Shown here piece by piece: positions 54,253 through 63,964 of a DNA stretch of 64,000 nucleotides. The notes beneath the pieces were generated by a model that saw only the letters and a program-made list of their open reading frames with translations, was not told where the DNA came from and searched no databases. Within the stretch, counting starts at the first letter, position 1, and the number at the start of each line of letters is the position of its first letter. The position numbers and the translations under genes are program-made. Origin of the DNA: Chryseosolibacter sp964493505 (lineage in GTDB: Bacteria; Bacteroidota; Bacteroidia; Cytophagales; Cyclobacteriaceae). The stretch lies in contig CAZBNP010000009.1 of the NCBI GenBank assembly GCA_964493505.1, positions 122,706 to 186,705 on the forward strand. The letters are read 5' to 3'.

Positions 54253-55022
54253 TTCGATACACCGTTTTTATCAAGGATTTCATGGGCAAGGTTGAGGTAA
54301 CTGATCGCACCCTTGCTTTCGGCATCGTGAACAATGACCGGCAGGCCAAAGCTCGGCGATTCGCTGAGCTTCACATTCCTCGGTATGATCGTTTTGAACG
54401 TCATTCTCTGGAAGTGCGTCCTTACTTCTTCCACCACCTGGTTGCCCAGACTCGTCCGGGAGTCATATAACGTCAGCAGGATGCCTTCTATTTCCAGCTT
54501 TGGGTTCAACCTTGTCTGGATAATTTTAATTGTATTCAGCAGTTTCCCAAGCCCTTCAAGAGCGAAATACTCGCACTGTACAGGGATGATCACCGAATCA
54601 GCGGCTGTCAGCGCGTTAATAGTGATGAGGCCCAGGGAAGGGGAACAGTCGATGATGATAAAGTCGTAATTGTCTTTGATCTTTGCCAGCGCGTTGCGCA
54701 TTTTCTCCTCCCGCCGGTCGATACTGACCATTTCTACCTCTGCACCTACCAGGTCGATATGCGATGGCAGAATATCCAGGTACTTCAGTTCGTTCCGGAC
54801 AATTGCATCTGCCGGTTCGACTCCGTCGACCATACATTCATAGATACCCTGCTGTACATCTTTCGGGTTTATACCCAGGCCTGAAGTAGAGTTCGCTTGT
54901 GGATCTGCATCCACCAGCAGCGTCTTTCGCTCCAGAACAGCGAGACTTGCAGCAAGGTTTATAGCCGATGTTGTCTTTCCTACGCCTCCCTTTTGATTGG
55001 CAATCGCAATGATTTTTCCCAT
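54249..55022 (-). CDS. parA: Chromosome-partitioning ATPase ParA
   Basis: 257 residues from MGKIIAIANQKGGVGKTT; deviant Walker A KGGVGKTTSA, Walker A' in VDADPQANS, Walker B IIIDCSPSLG. Segregates origin regions with ParB. The start is the ATG giving MGKIIAIANQ; the frame is open upstream but the added part is not conserved. A TATATTTG -7 box precedes it. Confidence 0.96.
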   Translation of the reverse strand: MGKIIAIANQKGGVGKTTSAINLAASLAVLERKTLLVDADPQANSTSGLGINPKDVQQGIYECMVDGVEPADAIVRNELKYLDILPSHIDLVGAEVEMVSIDRREEKMRNALAKIKDNYDFIIIDCSPSLGLITINALTAADSVIIPVQCEYFALEGLGKLLNTIKIIQTRLNPKLEIEGILLTLYDSRTSLGNQVVEEVRTHFQRMTFKTIIPRNVKLSESPSFGLPVIVHDAESKGAISYLNLAHEILDKNGVSK

Positions 55023-55072
55023 TTCGCAGAAGAATATTAAAAAATACCCTCCAGATTGAGCTGAAGGGTTTA

Positions 55073-55080
55073 CAAATATA
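55073..55080 (-). promoter_or_regulatory. -7 promoter box of parA
   Basis: TATATTTG on the minus strand fits TAnnTTTG exactly, 50 bases before the parA ATG. The two CGTGGAAC half-sites at 55099-55117 fall about where the -33 region would be. Confidence 0.5.
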
Positions 55081-55098
55081 CCCGAAATAACCGTCGGT

Positions 55099-55117
55099 CG
55101 TGGAACACCGTGGAACG
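55099..55117. promoter_or_regulatory. Two direct parS-half-like sites
   Basis: CGTGGAACA (55099-55107) and CGTGGAACG (55109-55117), repeated at a 10-base step. CGTGGAACA is the right half of a common parS palindrome (TGTTCCACGTGGAACA). They are direct, not inverted, so this is not a standard parS. They lie upstream of parA. Confidence 0.35.
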
Positions 55118-55119
55118 TG

Positions 55120-55128
55120 TTATCCACA
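55120..55128 (+). promoter_or_regulatory. Consensus DnaA box
   Basis: TTATCCACA, perfect match to the bacterial DnaA-box consensus. A second near-match, TGTGGATGA (one mismatch, opposite orientation), is at 55177-55185. Both lie in the 185-base gap between parA and yidC. Two boxes alone do not establish an origin. Confidence 0.4.
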
Positions 55129-55207
55129 ATCGGTACACAAATCGACGTGAAATACGGCTAATGTCGGTTGATAGCCTGTGGATGAAATGTAGAAATCGCA
55201 GGCTCTG

Positions 55208-57034
55208 CTACTTCTTCTTGCGCTTTTTTCGCTCTTCCTCCGCTTTGCGACGGGTTTCCTCGCTGGCCTTCATGGCTTCTTCCAGGCGCGACATGAACTT
55301 TGATTTCTTACCTCCACCGGCTGAAATACGTTTGCGGTTTTCCTCCAGAATCACCTTGAGTTTGTCTTCGTTAACAAACCGTCGGATAATCGCCTGTTGT
55401 GCAAACGTCACAAGGTTGGAAACAAAGTAATAGAAGGTAAGACCGGCAGGGAAGGAGTTTAGTACAAACATGAAAATGAGGGGCATGATGTACGACATGG
55501 ATTTCATCGGACCTGTAACAGAGGAAATCTGGTTGTTCTGCCATGTGTATATAAGGGTAGATACCGTCATCAACAAGGTGAACAAACTGATATGGTTGCC
55601 CACACCGAAGGGGAGACTGAAGGGCAGGTTGATGAACGAATCATACGTCGAAAGGTCTTCCGCCCAGAGGAAGGGCTCCTGTCGCAACTCAATGCTGGCC
55701 GGGAACAAATAGAACATGGCAAACAGGATGGGCATCTGCAACAGCACCGGGATACACCCGCTGATGGGGTTCACACCGACCTGCTGATACAGCTTCATCT
55801 GCTCCTGTTGCGCTTTCTGCATGTCGCCGCCGTTCTTCTCTTTGATCTCATCCAGCTCCGGCTTCAGCACCCTCATCTTCGCCATGCTGAGGTATGACCG
55901 GTATGAGAGCGGCGCGAGCACCAGCTTCAGCAGTATTACCAGTACGATGATGATCAAACCGTAGTTGGAGATCACGCCTGTGAGCAACTGGAACACCGGG
56001 AAGATGACAAACTTGTTGATCCAGAAGATCGGAGGAAACCCCAGGTAAACGTTTTTCTCGAAGTCTTCGGCGACGTTGCCGATGGTCTTGTAATCGTTTG
56101 GACCGATATAGAGTTTGAAGTCAGCCTCTCCGCCGATCAGCGATGTCTTCGGAATGAACAACTTTACTTTTGCGTGTTCGACAACCGACGGGTCAGTTTC
56201 ATTGGTGACCGAAGACACTTCTCCACCGGAGAAATGATTATCGGCGATGATAGCCGACAGGAAGAATTTCTGTTTGATGGCGATCCATTTCAACGGTTCA
56301 GCCAGTGTTTCCAGCTCTGTTCCGGAGGAGCGTTCCTTCAGGTGATCAAATCCGTTGGCGACTTCGTAATAGCTGACACCCGAATTGTTTCGCGTGTCGA
56401 TGATATCCTTCTCCATCGGGAGGATCCTGGTGTCCCACTGGAATGTCAGGTGGTTGCCTGCGAATTGTTCGCCGAATCCGCGCTGTTCGATTCTGTATCT
56501 GATCTCGTAGCCGGCAGGAGGTACTGAGTAGATATGTTTCAGCGACGATCCGTTAGCGAGTTGCACCGAGAAGGTTACTATCGTAGTGTCGCCGTTTTTG
56601 GTCTGGCTTCCTGTGTAGTACAATTCGTAGAGATCGATATCCCTTCCCTGGTAATTCGTCAGGAGATCAAACTTCGAGCGGGCGGGGGTGATCAGTGTCA
56701 GTGGTTCCTGTTGATAGGTTTTGTATTTCAGCAGCTCGGCTTCGCTGATGACACCGCCTTTGTTTGTGAATATCAGCCTGATATCATCGTTTGAGACCTC
56801 AATGGGTTGTTCTGTGCCCTGTGCAAAGGCGGAAAGATCGCCAAATGATGATGCGAACACGCTGTCGGCCACCAGGGGCTGCGCCGGCGATGTGCTGGCG
56901 GGTTGTTCGCCTACAGGCGATTCGCTAACCGTTGATGGCGCTGTCGGCGGCTGTGGTTTTGGCGAGAACCAGTAGAAGTATACGAGCAACAACCCCGCGA
57001 TCAATGTTAGTCCTATCGCCGAATTTCTATCCAT
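55208..57034 (-). CDS. yidC: Membrane protein insertase YidC
   Basis: 608 residues, the length of Gram-negative YidC. N-terminal anchor (GLTLIAGLLLVYFYW), large periplasmic domain at about 60-340, then the insertase core with five helices (VILLKLVLAPLSYRSYLSMAKM; CIPVLLQMPILFAMFYLFP; FYYFVSNLVTFAQQ) and a very basic tail of Lys/Arg. Inserts and folds inner-membrane proteins. Confidence 0.97.
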   Translation of the reverse strand: MDRNSAIGLTLIAGLLLVYFYWFSPKPQPPTAPSTVSESPVGEQPASTSPAQPLVADSVFASSFGDLSAFAQGTEQPIEVSNDDIRLIFTNKGGVISEAELLKYKTYQQEPLTLITPARSKFDLLTNYQGRDIDLYELYYTGSQTKNGDTTIVTFSVQLANGSSLKHIYSVPPAGYEIRYRIEQRGFGEQFAGNHLTFQWDTRILPMEKDIIDTRNNSGVSYYEVANGFDHLKERSSGTELETLAEPLKWIAIKQKFFLSAIIADNHFSGGEVSSVTNETDPSVVEHAKVKLFIPKTSLIGGEADFKLYIGPNDYKTIGNVAEDFEKNVYLGFPPIFWINKFVIFPVFQLLTGVISNYGLIIIVLVILLKLVLAPLSYRSYLSMAKMRVLKPELDEIKEKNGGDMQKAQQEQMKLYQQVGVNPISGCIPVLLQMPILFAMFYLFPASIELRQEPFLWAEDLSTYDSFINLPFSLPFGVGNHISLFTLLMTVSTLIYTWQNNQISSVTGPMKSMSYIMPLIFMFVLNSFPAGLTFYYFVSNLVTFAQQAIIRRFVNEDKLKVILEENRKRISAGGGKKSKFMSRLEEAMKASEETRRKAEEERKKRKKK

Positions 57035-57078
57035 TGTGTCAAAATAATGATGAAAAAAGCTTTAAATGGCGTGCAATA

Positions 57079-58695
57079 TTAAGAAATAGATTGCTTATGG
57101 TTGAGAGCCGCTCCGACAAACTTCACGAACAGCGGATGCGGATTGAGAACGGTGCTTCGCAGTTCAGGATGGTATTGAACACCGACAAACCAGGGATGAT
57201 CTTTGAGTTCAACAATTTCAACCAGCCCCGACTCGGGATTCACCCCCGATGATTTCATTCCCGCTGCTTCGATCTGTTCAAGGTATTTGTCATTGAACTC
57301 ATATCGGTGCCGATGTCTTTCCTGAATGAGGGACTCACCGTAGGCAGCGTGCGCTTTCGTTCCCTTCCTGATACGGCAGTCGTATGACCCCAGTCGCATG
57401 GTTCCTCCTTTCATCGTGATCTTTTTCTGCTCTTCCATCATGTCGATCACGGGGTGTTTCGCTTTCGCGTTCAGTTCAGTAGAGCTGGCGTCCAGCTTCA
57501 GCACGTGTCGTGCGAACTCCACGACAGCACACTGCATACCCAGGCAGATGCCGAAGAAAGGGATCTTGTTTTCGCGTACGTAGCGAATCGCTTCGATCTT
57601 TCCCTCCATACCGCGTTCGCCAAAACCCGGCGCGACGAGTATGCCGTGAAGACCCTGCAGTATCGTTTCCACACTGTCTGCATTGATCTCTTCCGAGGAA
57701 ATCCATTTGATATTGACTTTCGAGTCGTTCTCGGCGCCTGCGTGAACGAAGGCTTCCACGATCGACTTATAAGCATCGGGGAGTGATACATATTTCCCAA
57801 CCAGTCCGATAGTAACTTCGTCCATCGGGTTCTTCAGCTTTCCGAGAAAAGTCTTCCACTGGTCGAGATTGGGTTCGCCTTTCGAGTGGATCTTGAGTTT
57901 CGCCAGCACCCGCTCGTCGAGTTTCTCTTTCTTCATATTCATCGGCACGTCGTATATCGTGTCGGCGTCGATGGCTTCTATGACGGAGTTGAGGTTGACA
58001 TTGCAGAAAAGCGCAAGTTTCTTGCGAAGCTCAAGCGGCAGCGGCATTTCTGTGCGGCAGACCAGGATGTCGGGCTGAATTCCCTCCGCCAGCAATTCCT
58101 TCACCGAGTGCTGGGTAGGTTTGGTTTTCAGCTCTTTCGCGGCCTTGAGGTAAGGGATGAGCGTGAGGTGGATTACCAGGGCGTTGTTGGCTCCCAGATC
58201 CCAGCGCACCTGGCGCACGGCTTCAATAAAAGGGAGAGATTCGATGTCGCCTACTGACCCGCCTATTTCCGTGATCACGAAATCGTACTCACCGCTTTCG
58301 CCGAGGAGGAAAATATTGCGTTTGATCTCATCGGTGATATGAGGGACCACCTGCACCGTCTTCCCGAGATACTCTCCCTGTCGTTCTTTGGTAATGACAT
58401 TGTGATAAATACGGCCGGTAGTGATATTGTTGGCCTGGCTGGTCTCGATGTTGAGAAAGCGTTCATAATGACCCAGGTCGAGGTCTGTTTCCGCCCCGTC
58501 GGAGGTTACGTAGCACTCGCCGTGCTCGTAGGGGTTCAACGTACCCGGATCGATGTTAATATAGGGGTCAAATTTCTGAATTGTGACACTGAAGCCCCTG
58601 GCTTGCAGTAACTTACCTAATGAAGCAGCAATAATCCCTTTACCCAGTGATGATGTAACACCCCCGGTTACGAAAATGTATTTGGCAGTAGACAT
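57079..58695 (-). CDS. pyrG: CTP synthase
   Basis: 538 residues. Synthetase domain at 1-270 (KYIFVTGGVTSSLGKGI; FDPYINIDPGTLNPYEHGE), glutaminase domain at about 295-530 with Cys in GICLGMQCAVVEF and His/Glu in VQYHPELRS. Makes CTP from UTP and glutamine. Followed 44 bases later by yidC. A perfect TACCTTTG promoter box lies upstream. Confidence 0.97.
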   Translation of the reverse strand: MSTAKYIFVTGGVTSSLGKGIIAASLGKLLQARGFSVTIQKFDPYINIDPGTLNPYEHGECYVTSDGAETDLDLGHYERFLNIETSQANNITTGRIYHNVITKERQGEYLGKTVQVVPHITDEIKRNIFLLGESGEYDFVITEIGGSVGDIESLPFIEAVRQVRWDLGANNALVIHLTLIPYLKAAKELKTKPTQHSVKELLAEGIQPDILVCRTEMPLPLELRKKLALFCNVNLNSVIEAIDADTIYDVPMNMKKEKLDERVLAKLKIHSKGEPNLDQWKTFLGKLKNPMDEVTIGLVGKYVSLPDAYKSIVEAFVHAGAENDSKVNIKWISSEEINADSVETILQGLHGILVAPGFGERGMEGKIEAIRYVRENKIPFFGICLGMQCAVVEFARHVLKLDASSTELNAKAKHPVIDMMEEQKKITMKGGTMRLGSYDCRIRKGTKAHAAYGESLIQERHRHRYEFNDKYLEQIEAAGMKSSGVNPESGLVEIVELKDHPWFVGVQYHPELRSTVLNPHPLFVKFVGAALNHKQSIS

Positions 58696-58729
58696 GTTAG
58701 GACTTGACCCTTTTTCGATTAACCGGGCA

Positions 58730-58737
58730 CAAAGGTA
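58730..58737 (-). promoter_or_regulatory. -7 promoter box of pyrG
   Basis: TACCTTTG on the minus strand, perfect match to TAnnTTTG, 34 bases before the pyrG ATG. Confidence 0.6.
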
Positions 58738-58909
58738 AATTTTTCAGGGTAAAAAGCTCAGTTAATCGTGGTGATACCGGCAAAAAACTTGAGATATCGG
58801 TGCTTTTTACCGTGACCAAATGCTGACGCGGCTCTGATCCGCTGAGTTTCAGGGATAAGCGAACACCGAATCTTTTTCGGCAGGAAAATCCGTAGGTCAT
58901 TCTAAAAAA

Positions 58910-58939
58910 TTGCCGCTTGCCGAAACGATGATATATTTA
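58910..58939 (+). promoter_or_regulatory. Bacteroidota-type promoter for the PKD/CHU_C gene
   Basis: TTG (58910-58912), exactly 19 bases, then TATATTTA (58932-58939), one mismatch from TAnnTTTG. It implies a 5' UTR of about 85 bases. Confidence 0.5.
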
Positions 58940-59031
58940 TCAAAAAACTAGGGTTTCCTTGCAGGTCCTTTAGTCATTAATGGGTTATTTCAACATTGAC
59001 ACGACAATCCATAGAAGCCCTATTCGGTACA

Positions 59032-62000
59032 ATGAAGAACAGGTGGCTATTGATGCTCCTTTTTTTGGTATCTGCCGCTGTCCAGTCGTGGGGACAGTGT
59101 AACGAGTTGCGTCCTCAACGCGACGTAAGTTTCAATACAGACCAGGATTGCGCGCCGGTAACGGTGACCCAGTTCACGATCACCTACTATTTCAACACTC
59201 CGCAGGACCCATCTACCATCCGTATCCGCTATGTTTGGAACGATCCGGGGGGAACAGTAACTGAAATTCACAGCGGTAACAGTCTGATAGCAGGAGCAGG
59301 GAACACCAGCTTTACGGCAACGGCCAGTCTCACCTATAATGACAATGACAACCAGTGCAATATCTTGCCCACAGCGTATATACTGATCAATGGTGTGGTG
59401 TGTCCATCGTCCGCGGAAGAACGGTCGGCGTATTTCTGGGGAACCGACATTCAGGCCAACGGCACGATAGCCATGGCTCCGCAGAACTGGGATGTATGCT
59501 TTGATAACCCCATAGAAGACGCCATTTTTGACGATGCCTCTGAATTCAATTGCAACCTAATTATTGAACCCGACAATCCGAACCGCGCTCAGCGGCACGT
59601 CCAGTTCGTGTATGGTACCAATCACAATCCGGCTAATGCGATACGCGACCTTTCGTTGAATGACGGTGGAGCCGTGCAGTTAACCACCAACACAGGTGCC
59701 CTGGCCACTACGACTACGCGCGGCACCGTTACCGGGGCCTACTTTGGACCGATTGAGCCCATCCCTTTTCCAGCCGACGGTCCGAACGCCTCAACCTTTC
59801 CGATGAATGCCCCGGCGAATCCGTTGAATCTGGTCGGCCATCAGTTTGAAGTAACCCTGTACAACTGGAATGTCTGCAATCCCTGGAACGGAAACACGAG
59901 CAACCCGAATTATGAAGATGCGGTTATGACCACCGGGTACATCCGCATCGTCGATGCGCCCGATCCGAGTTTCAGGACTTACGACACCGATGGAAATGCG
60001 ACGACCGATTTCTGTATCAGCGAAGTGATCAGGTTCCGGAATACCACCGCCAACTTTTGGAATTACGACTGGACCTGGGAATTCTATGATGACGCAACCG
60101 GTACCGACCTGATACACACGTCAACAGCCCGTGACAATATCAACTTTGCTTTTACCACCGGTGGAACTAAATTAATTCGGGTACGCGCGAGCAACCCCTC
60201 CGCGCAAGGTTCGTGTGAAGCCGAATATGAAGGTTTTGTGAATATCACACCGTCAATGCACGCGCAGATAGGCGTGACCGACCTGGCCGACAACCCGATC
60301 ACTCCGGACTTTTGCCAGGAATCGGCGGCACCTTTGACAGCCTTTGATGTGCGTTTCACGGACAACTCCATCGGTACGCCTACGGGCACAACGCGGTGGC
60401 GCTGGGAATTCTACGATGAAAACAACAACCTGGTCTTCGATGCGCCCAACGGTGATTTCTCCACTACGCCGCTTGGTCCTTTCGATCGTGTGTTTACCAA
60501 TCCCGGTGTTTATCGCGTCCGCCTGATCGTCCATGACAACAATACCAATTGCGAAACCGTCGACGAAGTGGAGGTGCGGGTATTTGAAAACCCCCAGCCT
60601 CAGTTTTTGGCTGACCGCGTCTGCGCGGGATCGCCGACCGCGATCACCGACGCCTCCAGCCTGAACCCGATCGCGGGTGAACAGATCGTTTCGTGGGAAT
60701 GGGACCTGGACTACGACGGGGTGACCTTCAACAAGGACCCCGCCCGGGATGACGAACTGAGTATCACCCACACCTATCCTGCGGCAGGTAGCTATGAGGT
60801 TGCGCTCCGGGTGACGACCAACACCGGAACGTGTTCCGCTCTAGCGGTGCAGACCGTTGAAGTCGATCCTATGCCCGTTGCCGGTTTCACACCGGATATT
60901 ACGTCGGGGTGCAGTGGTATGTCTGTCACGTTCACCAACAACTCCGTCAACGGCCAGCCCGATGCTATCCGCGAATTTATATGGGAGGTAGACGCCGGTA
61001 CCGGGTTTGTGGTCGACGCCACACAAGACCCGAACGACCCGACATTCTCCGATACGTTTGTAAGGGAATTCACCAACAACGGCACAGTGGATATTGAATA
61101 CCGGGTCAGGTTGCGCGTGGTGACGGTGAACGATTGCGAATCTGTTTCGACGCCGGTCACCATCACCGCATTCCCTGAGGCGAAAGCCGGATTCGTATCG
61201 CTGAACTATTCGCCATTCAACGATAACTGCAGCCCGGTGTCGGTCAATTTTACTGTCGACAACGAAACACAGGCCCTCAACCCCACGGATTATACCTGGC
61301 GGGTTGAAGATGCCAACGGTATTATCGACGAAGTCAGTACCGCGACCACCCCTGCCTTTACCTATGAGTTCGTCAACACGACGCCGGCTATGCGTGATTT
61401 CTTCATCACCCTTCTCACTACGCTGCCGGGTGCCTGCCACGGCGATTCTACACGTACTCTTCGGATCGCGCCGGTGCCGGTGTCGACGTTCGACATCGAT
61501 ACGCTGATGTATGGATGCGACCGCGTGTTGCTGGCGCTTGAGGCTGACCAGCCAGGATTGGCGGAATACGAATGGACGATCGCGATCAACGGTGTTCCGG
61601 TGTACCAGTCCACTACGAGTGGTAGCCGTCTTGAATATGAAATACAGCGATCCGCGTCGACCGATCAGGACGTGGCGCTGACGTTGAAAACCACCAACCT
61701 AACCAACTGTGAAAGCGCGCTGACGACCCAAAACGTTTTTGTCGGCAGGGCGGAAGCCATGAATGCGTCGTTCACCGCAGACCCGGTGGACCAGACACTT
61801 CCTGCGTCGACGGTGACCATTACCAATACCACCAACCCGGGGGCGTGGAGTTACCACTGGGATTTTGGTGACGGAACAACGTCGACCGACCCGCTTGTCG
61901 GGACGCATACCTATCAGACTTTCGGTGTCTACACGATCACGCTGCAGGTGTCAAGTCATGATTGTATAGAGACCGTTACCCGCGATATCAGTATCAACCC

Positions 62001-62808
62001 GATCCCGCCTGTCATCGAGTTCGACTATTTCCCGCCTTCGGGCTGTGCTCCCCTTACGGTGAATTTTATCAATCAATCGTTGTACGCCGACCCGACCTCC
62101 TACGTCTGGAGGTTCGGAGCAAATGAGGGTACATCGCACGCCATCGATCCAACGTACACGTACCAGCGGCCGGGCCTTTACTCCGTAACCCTGTCGGCCA
62201 CAAACCTGCTCGGCGGGGTAGTGTCGCTGACGAAAGAATTCATCATCGAGGTGAAAGAGAATCCTGTCGCGCAATTTGCAGTTTATCCGACGACGCCGCT
62301 GAATGTTCCGGGTGAAACACTCTACACCGACAACCGCAGTCATGGTGCTACCGAGTACCTGTGGGACTTTGGCGATGGCACGACTTCCACCGATGTTGAG
62401 CCGCAGCATCTTTACACCGATGAAGGAACATTTACAGTAACACTGATTGCGCGCAACGACGAAGGGTGTGCTGACACCACCGCAATCGCGTCGGCTGTCA
62501 CCACGGTCCAGCACGGACAACTATTAGTTCCGAATGCGTTTCTTCCGAATCCCGCGGGACCCGGTGCCGGCGATATTCTGAGAAATGAGATATTTCTTCC
62601 GCTCGTTCACAATGCGGCGAAGTTTCACATGCTGGTATTCAACCGGTGGGGTGAGCTGATGTTTGAAACTTCCAACCCGCAGAGGGGGTGGGATGGCTAT
62701 TACAAGGGCAGACTCTGCGCCCAGGATGTATATATCTATCGTATCACGATCGAATACGACAATGGCAGAACGATTACCCGAACGGGCGATATAAACCTGC
62801 TGCGATGA
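59032..62808 (+). CDS. Large PKD-domain surface protein with CHU_C type IX sorting domain
   Basis: 1258 residues from MKNRWLLMLLFLVSAAVQ; signal peptide ending WGQ. The body is a chain of about seven to eight PKD/Ig-like domains with repeated WDFGDGTTSTD, TYTYQRPGLYSVTLSATN and similar motifs. The last ~90 residues (LLVPNAFLPNPAGPGAGD; FHMLVFNRWGELMFET; GWDGYYKGRLCAQDVYIYRI) are the gliding-motility-associated C-terminal (CHU_C) type B signal for type IX secretion. Exported to the cell surface, adhesin-like. Its stop codon overlaps the ATG of the PorP/SprF gene by 4 bases, so the two are co-translated. Confidence 0.92.
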   Translation: MKNRWLLMLLFLVSAAVQSWGQCNELRPQRDVSFNTDQDCAPVTVTQFTITYYFNTPQDPSTIRIRYVWNDPGGTVTEIHSGNSLIAGAGNTSFTATASLTYNDNDNQCNILPTAYILINGVVCPSSAEERSAYFWGTDIQANGTIAMAPQNWDVCFDNPIEDAIFDDASEFNCNLIIEPDNPNRAQRHVQFVYGTNHNPANAIRDLSLNDGGAVQLTTNTGALATTTTRGTVTGAYFGPIEPIPFPADGPNASTFPMNAPANPLNLVGHQFEVTLYNWNVCNPWNGNTSNPNYEDAVMTTGYIRIVDAPDPSFRTYDTDGNATTDFCISEVIRFRNTTANFWNYDWTWEFYDDATGTDLIHTSTARDNINFAFTTGGTKLIRVRASNPSAQGSCEAEYEGFVNITPSMHAQIGVTDLADNPITPDFCQESAAPLTAFDVRFTDNSIGTPTGTTRWRWEFYDENNNLVFDAPNGDFSTTPLGPFDRVFTNPGVYRVRLIVHDNNTNCETVDEVEVRVFENPQPQFLADRVCAGSPTAITDASSLNPIAGEQIVSWEWDLDYDGVTFNKDPARDDELSITHTYPAAGSYEVALRVTTNTGTCSALAVQTVEVDPMPVAGFTPDITSGCSGMSVTFTNNSVNGQPDAIREFIWEVDAGTGFVVDATQDPNDPTFSDTFVREFTNNGTVDIEYRVRLRVVTVNDCESVSTPVTITAFPEAKAGFVSLNYSPFNDNCSPVSVNFTVDNETQALNPTDYTWRVEDANGIIDEVSTATTPAFTYEFVNTTPAMRDFFITLLTTLPGACHGDSTRTLRIAPVPVSTFDIDTLMYGCDRVLLALEADQPGLAEYEWTIAINGVPVYQSTTSGSRLEYEIQRSASTDQDVALTLKTTNLTNCESALTTQNVFVGRAEAMNASFTADPVDQTLPASTVTITNTTNPGAWSYHWDFGDGTTSTDPLVGTHTYQTFGVYTITLQVSSHDCIETVTRDISINPIPPVIEFDYFPPSGCAPLTVNFINQSLYADPTSYVWRFGANEGTSHAIDPTYTYQRPGLYSVTLSATNLLGGVVSLTKEFIIEVKENPVAQFAVYPTTPLNVPGETLYTDNRSHGATEYLWDFGDGTTSTDVEPQHLYTDEGTFTVTLIARNDEGCADTTAIASAVTTVQHGQLLVPNAFLPNPAGPGAGDILRNEIFLPLVHNAAKFHMLVFNRWGELMFETSNPQRGWDGYYKGRLCAQDVYIYRITIEYDNGRTITRTGDINLLR

Positions 62809-63818
62809 AAGAGATGCGATTGTTGATATGGTTGTTGCTGATATGCCCCGCCCTCAAGGCGCAGGATCCGGAGTTCTCGCAATACTATGCGGCACCGTTG
62901 TATCTCAACCCCGCGTTCGCGGGTACATCGGTCGATCACCGGTTTATTCTGAACTACCGCAACCAGTGGCCCAATATCTCGCAGGCATTTGAGACCTACG
63001 CGTTGTCGTATGACTACAATCTCGATCTGCACAATAGCGGTCTCGGTTTTTTGGTAACGACCGACAAAGCGGGTTCAGCGGGTCTGCGCTCTACGCAGGC
63101 GAATTTTCAGTATGCCTACAAGGTAGGGATCTCCGACAAGATGGTGTTGTCGTCCGGTGTCAACTTCGGTGTTGGGTCGCGCAGCATAGATTTCAATAAA
63201 CTCATCTTTTACCAGCAACTCGACTTTGCGCAGAATAGCAACAACCTTCCGCCGCCGCCGGCGCTGAAGATGGAGGGGCGTACCTATTTTGATTTTGGCG
63301 CAGGGCTTCTCCTATACAGCCGGAAGGTCTGGTTAGGATTTTCCATGGCCCATCTCAACCGTCCGAACCGTTCTCTCCTCGACGATGAAGCGGAAATACC
63401 TGTCAAGACTTCGCTTCACGGCGGTGTGCGCATTCCGCTCTACAACGGTGTATTTAAGCGGGACCGCACGGCTTCCATTGCGCCGTCTTTCGTATATAAG
63501 AAGCAGGGGACCTTTGATCAGCTCGACGTTGGAACGTATTTCTACTACGAACCTGTAGTGGTTGGCCTGTGGTACCGGGGTATTCCTATCCAGCAGGAGG
63601 AGGAGGATAACATCAGCCACGACGCAGTTGTTGTGGTCATCGGTTTCCAGTTGCAGAACTTTGAGGTGAGCTACAGCTACGATGTCACCGTCTCCGAACT
63701 CGGCCCAATCTCTGGAGGTGCTCATGAAATAGGCCTGAAGTTTAAAATCGAGCTTGCCACGCAAGTGAAGAAGCGCAAGAAAGAGCGGTTTATTCCATGC
63801 CCCACGTTTAATAAGTAA
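62805..63818 (+). CDS. PorP/SprF-family type IX secretion outer-membrane protein
   Basis: 337 residues from MKEMRLLIWLLLICPALKAQ; signal peptide then the family opening DPEFSQYYAAPLYLNPAFAGT and a 14-strand-like beta-barrel (FNYRNQWP-type, FLVTTDKAGSAGL, GAGLLLYSRKVWLGFSMAHLNRP). SprF-like proteins help specific CHU_C proteins cross or anchor at the outer membrane, and the coupled upstream gene is such a protein. Homologues begin at MK-x-LL, so the much earlier in-frame Met is rejected. Confidence 0.94.
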   Translation: MKEMRLLIWLLLICPALKAQDPEFSQYYAAPLYLNPAFAGTSVDHRFILNYRNQWPNISQAFETYALSYDYNLDLHNSGLGFLVTTDKAGSAGLRSTQANFQYAYKVGISDKMVLSSGVNFGVGSRSIDFNKLIFYQQLDFAQNSNNLPPPPALKMEGRTYFDFGAGLLLYSRKVWLGFSMAHLNRPNRSLLDDEAEIPVKTSLHGGVRIPLYNGVFKRDRTASIAPSFVYKKQGTFDQLDVGTYFYYEPVVVGLWYRGIPIQQEEEDNISHDAVVVVIGFQLQNFEVSYSYDVTVSELGPISGGAHEIGLKFKIELATQVKKRKKERFIPCPTFNK

Positions 63819-63964
63819 GGGTTCACCTTGGTAATCCGCGGACTGGTTCTCCTTAACGGAATGCGGAGCGGGTTCCCAATAGCGAATGTCTGGTTTTCTG
63901 TTTCCCCAAAAATAGTACGCGACACCTCGCTTGTGTAAATTCGCGGTGTAACATCCACCATAAA

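Larger units (their letters stand above)
58696..59031. other. 336-base divergent intergenic region
   Basis: Between pyrG (minus) and the gliding-type protein (plus). It contains a promoter box for each direction (58730-58737 and 58910-58939). I see no coding frame with a credible start, no repeat and no hairpin with a T-run in the rest. Confidence 0.6.
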
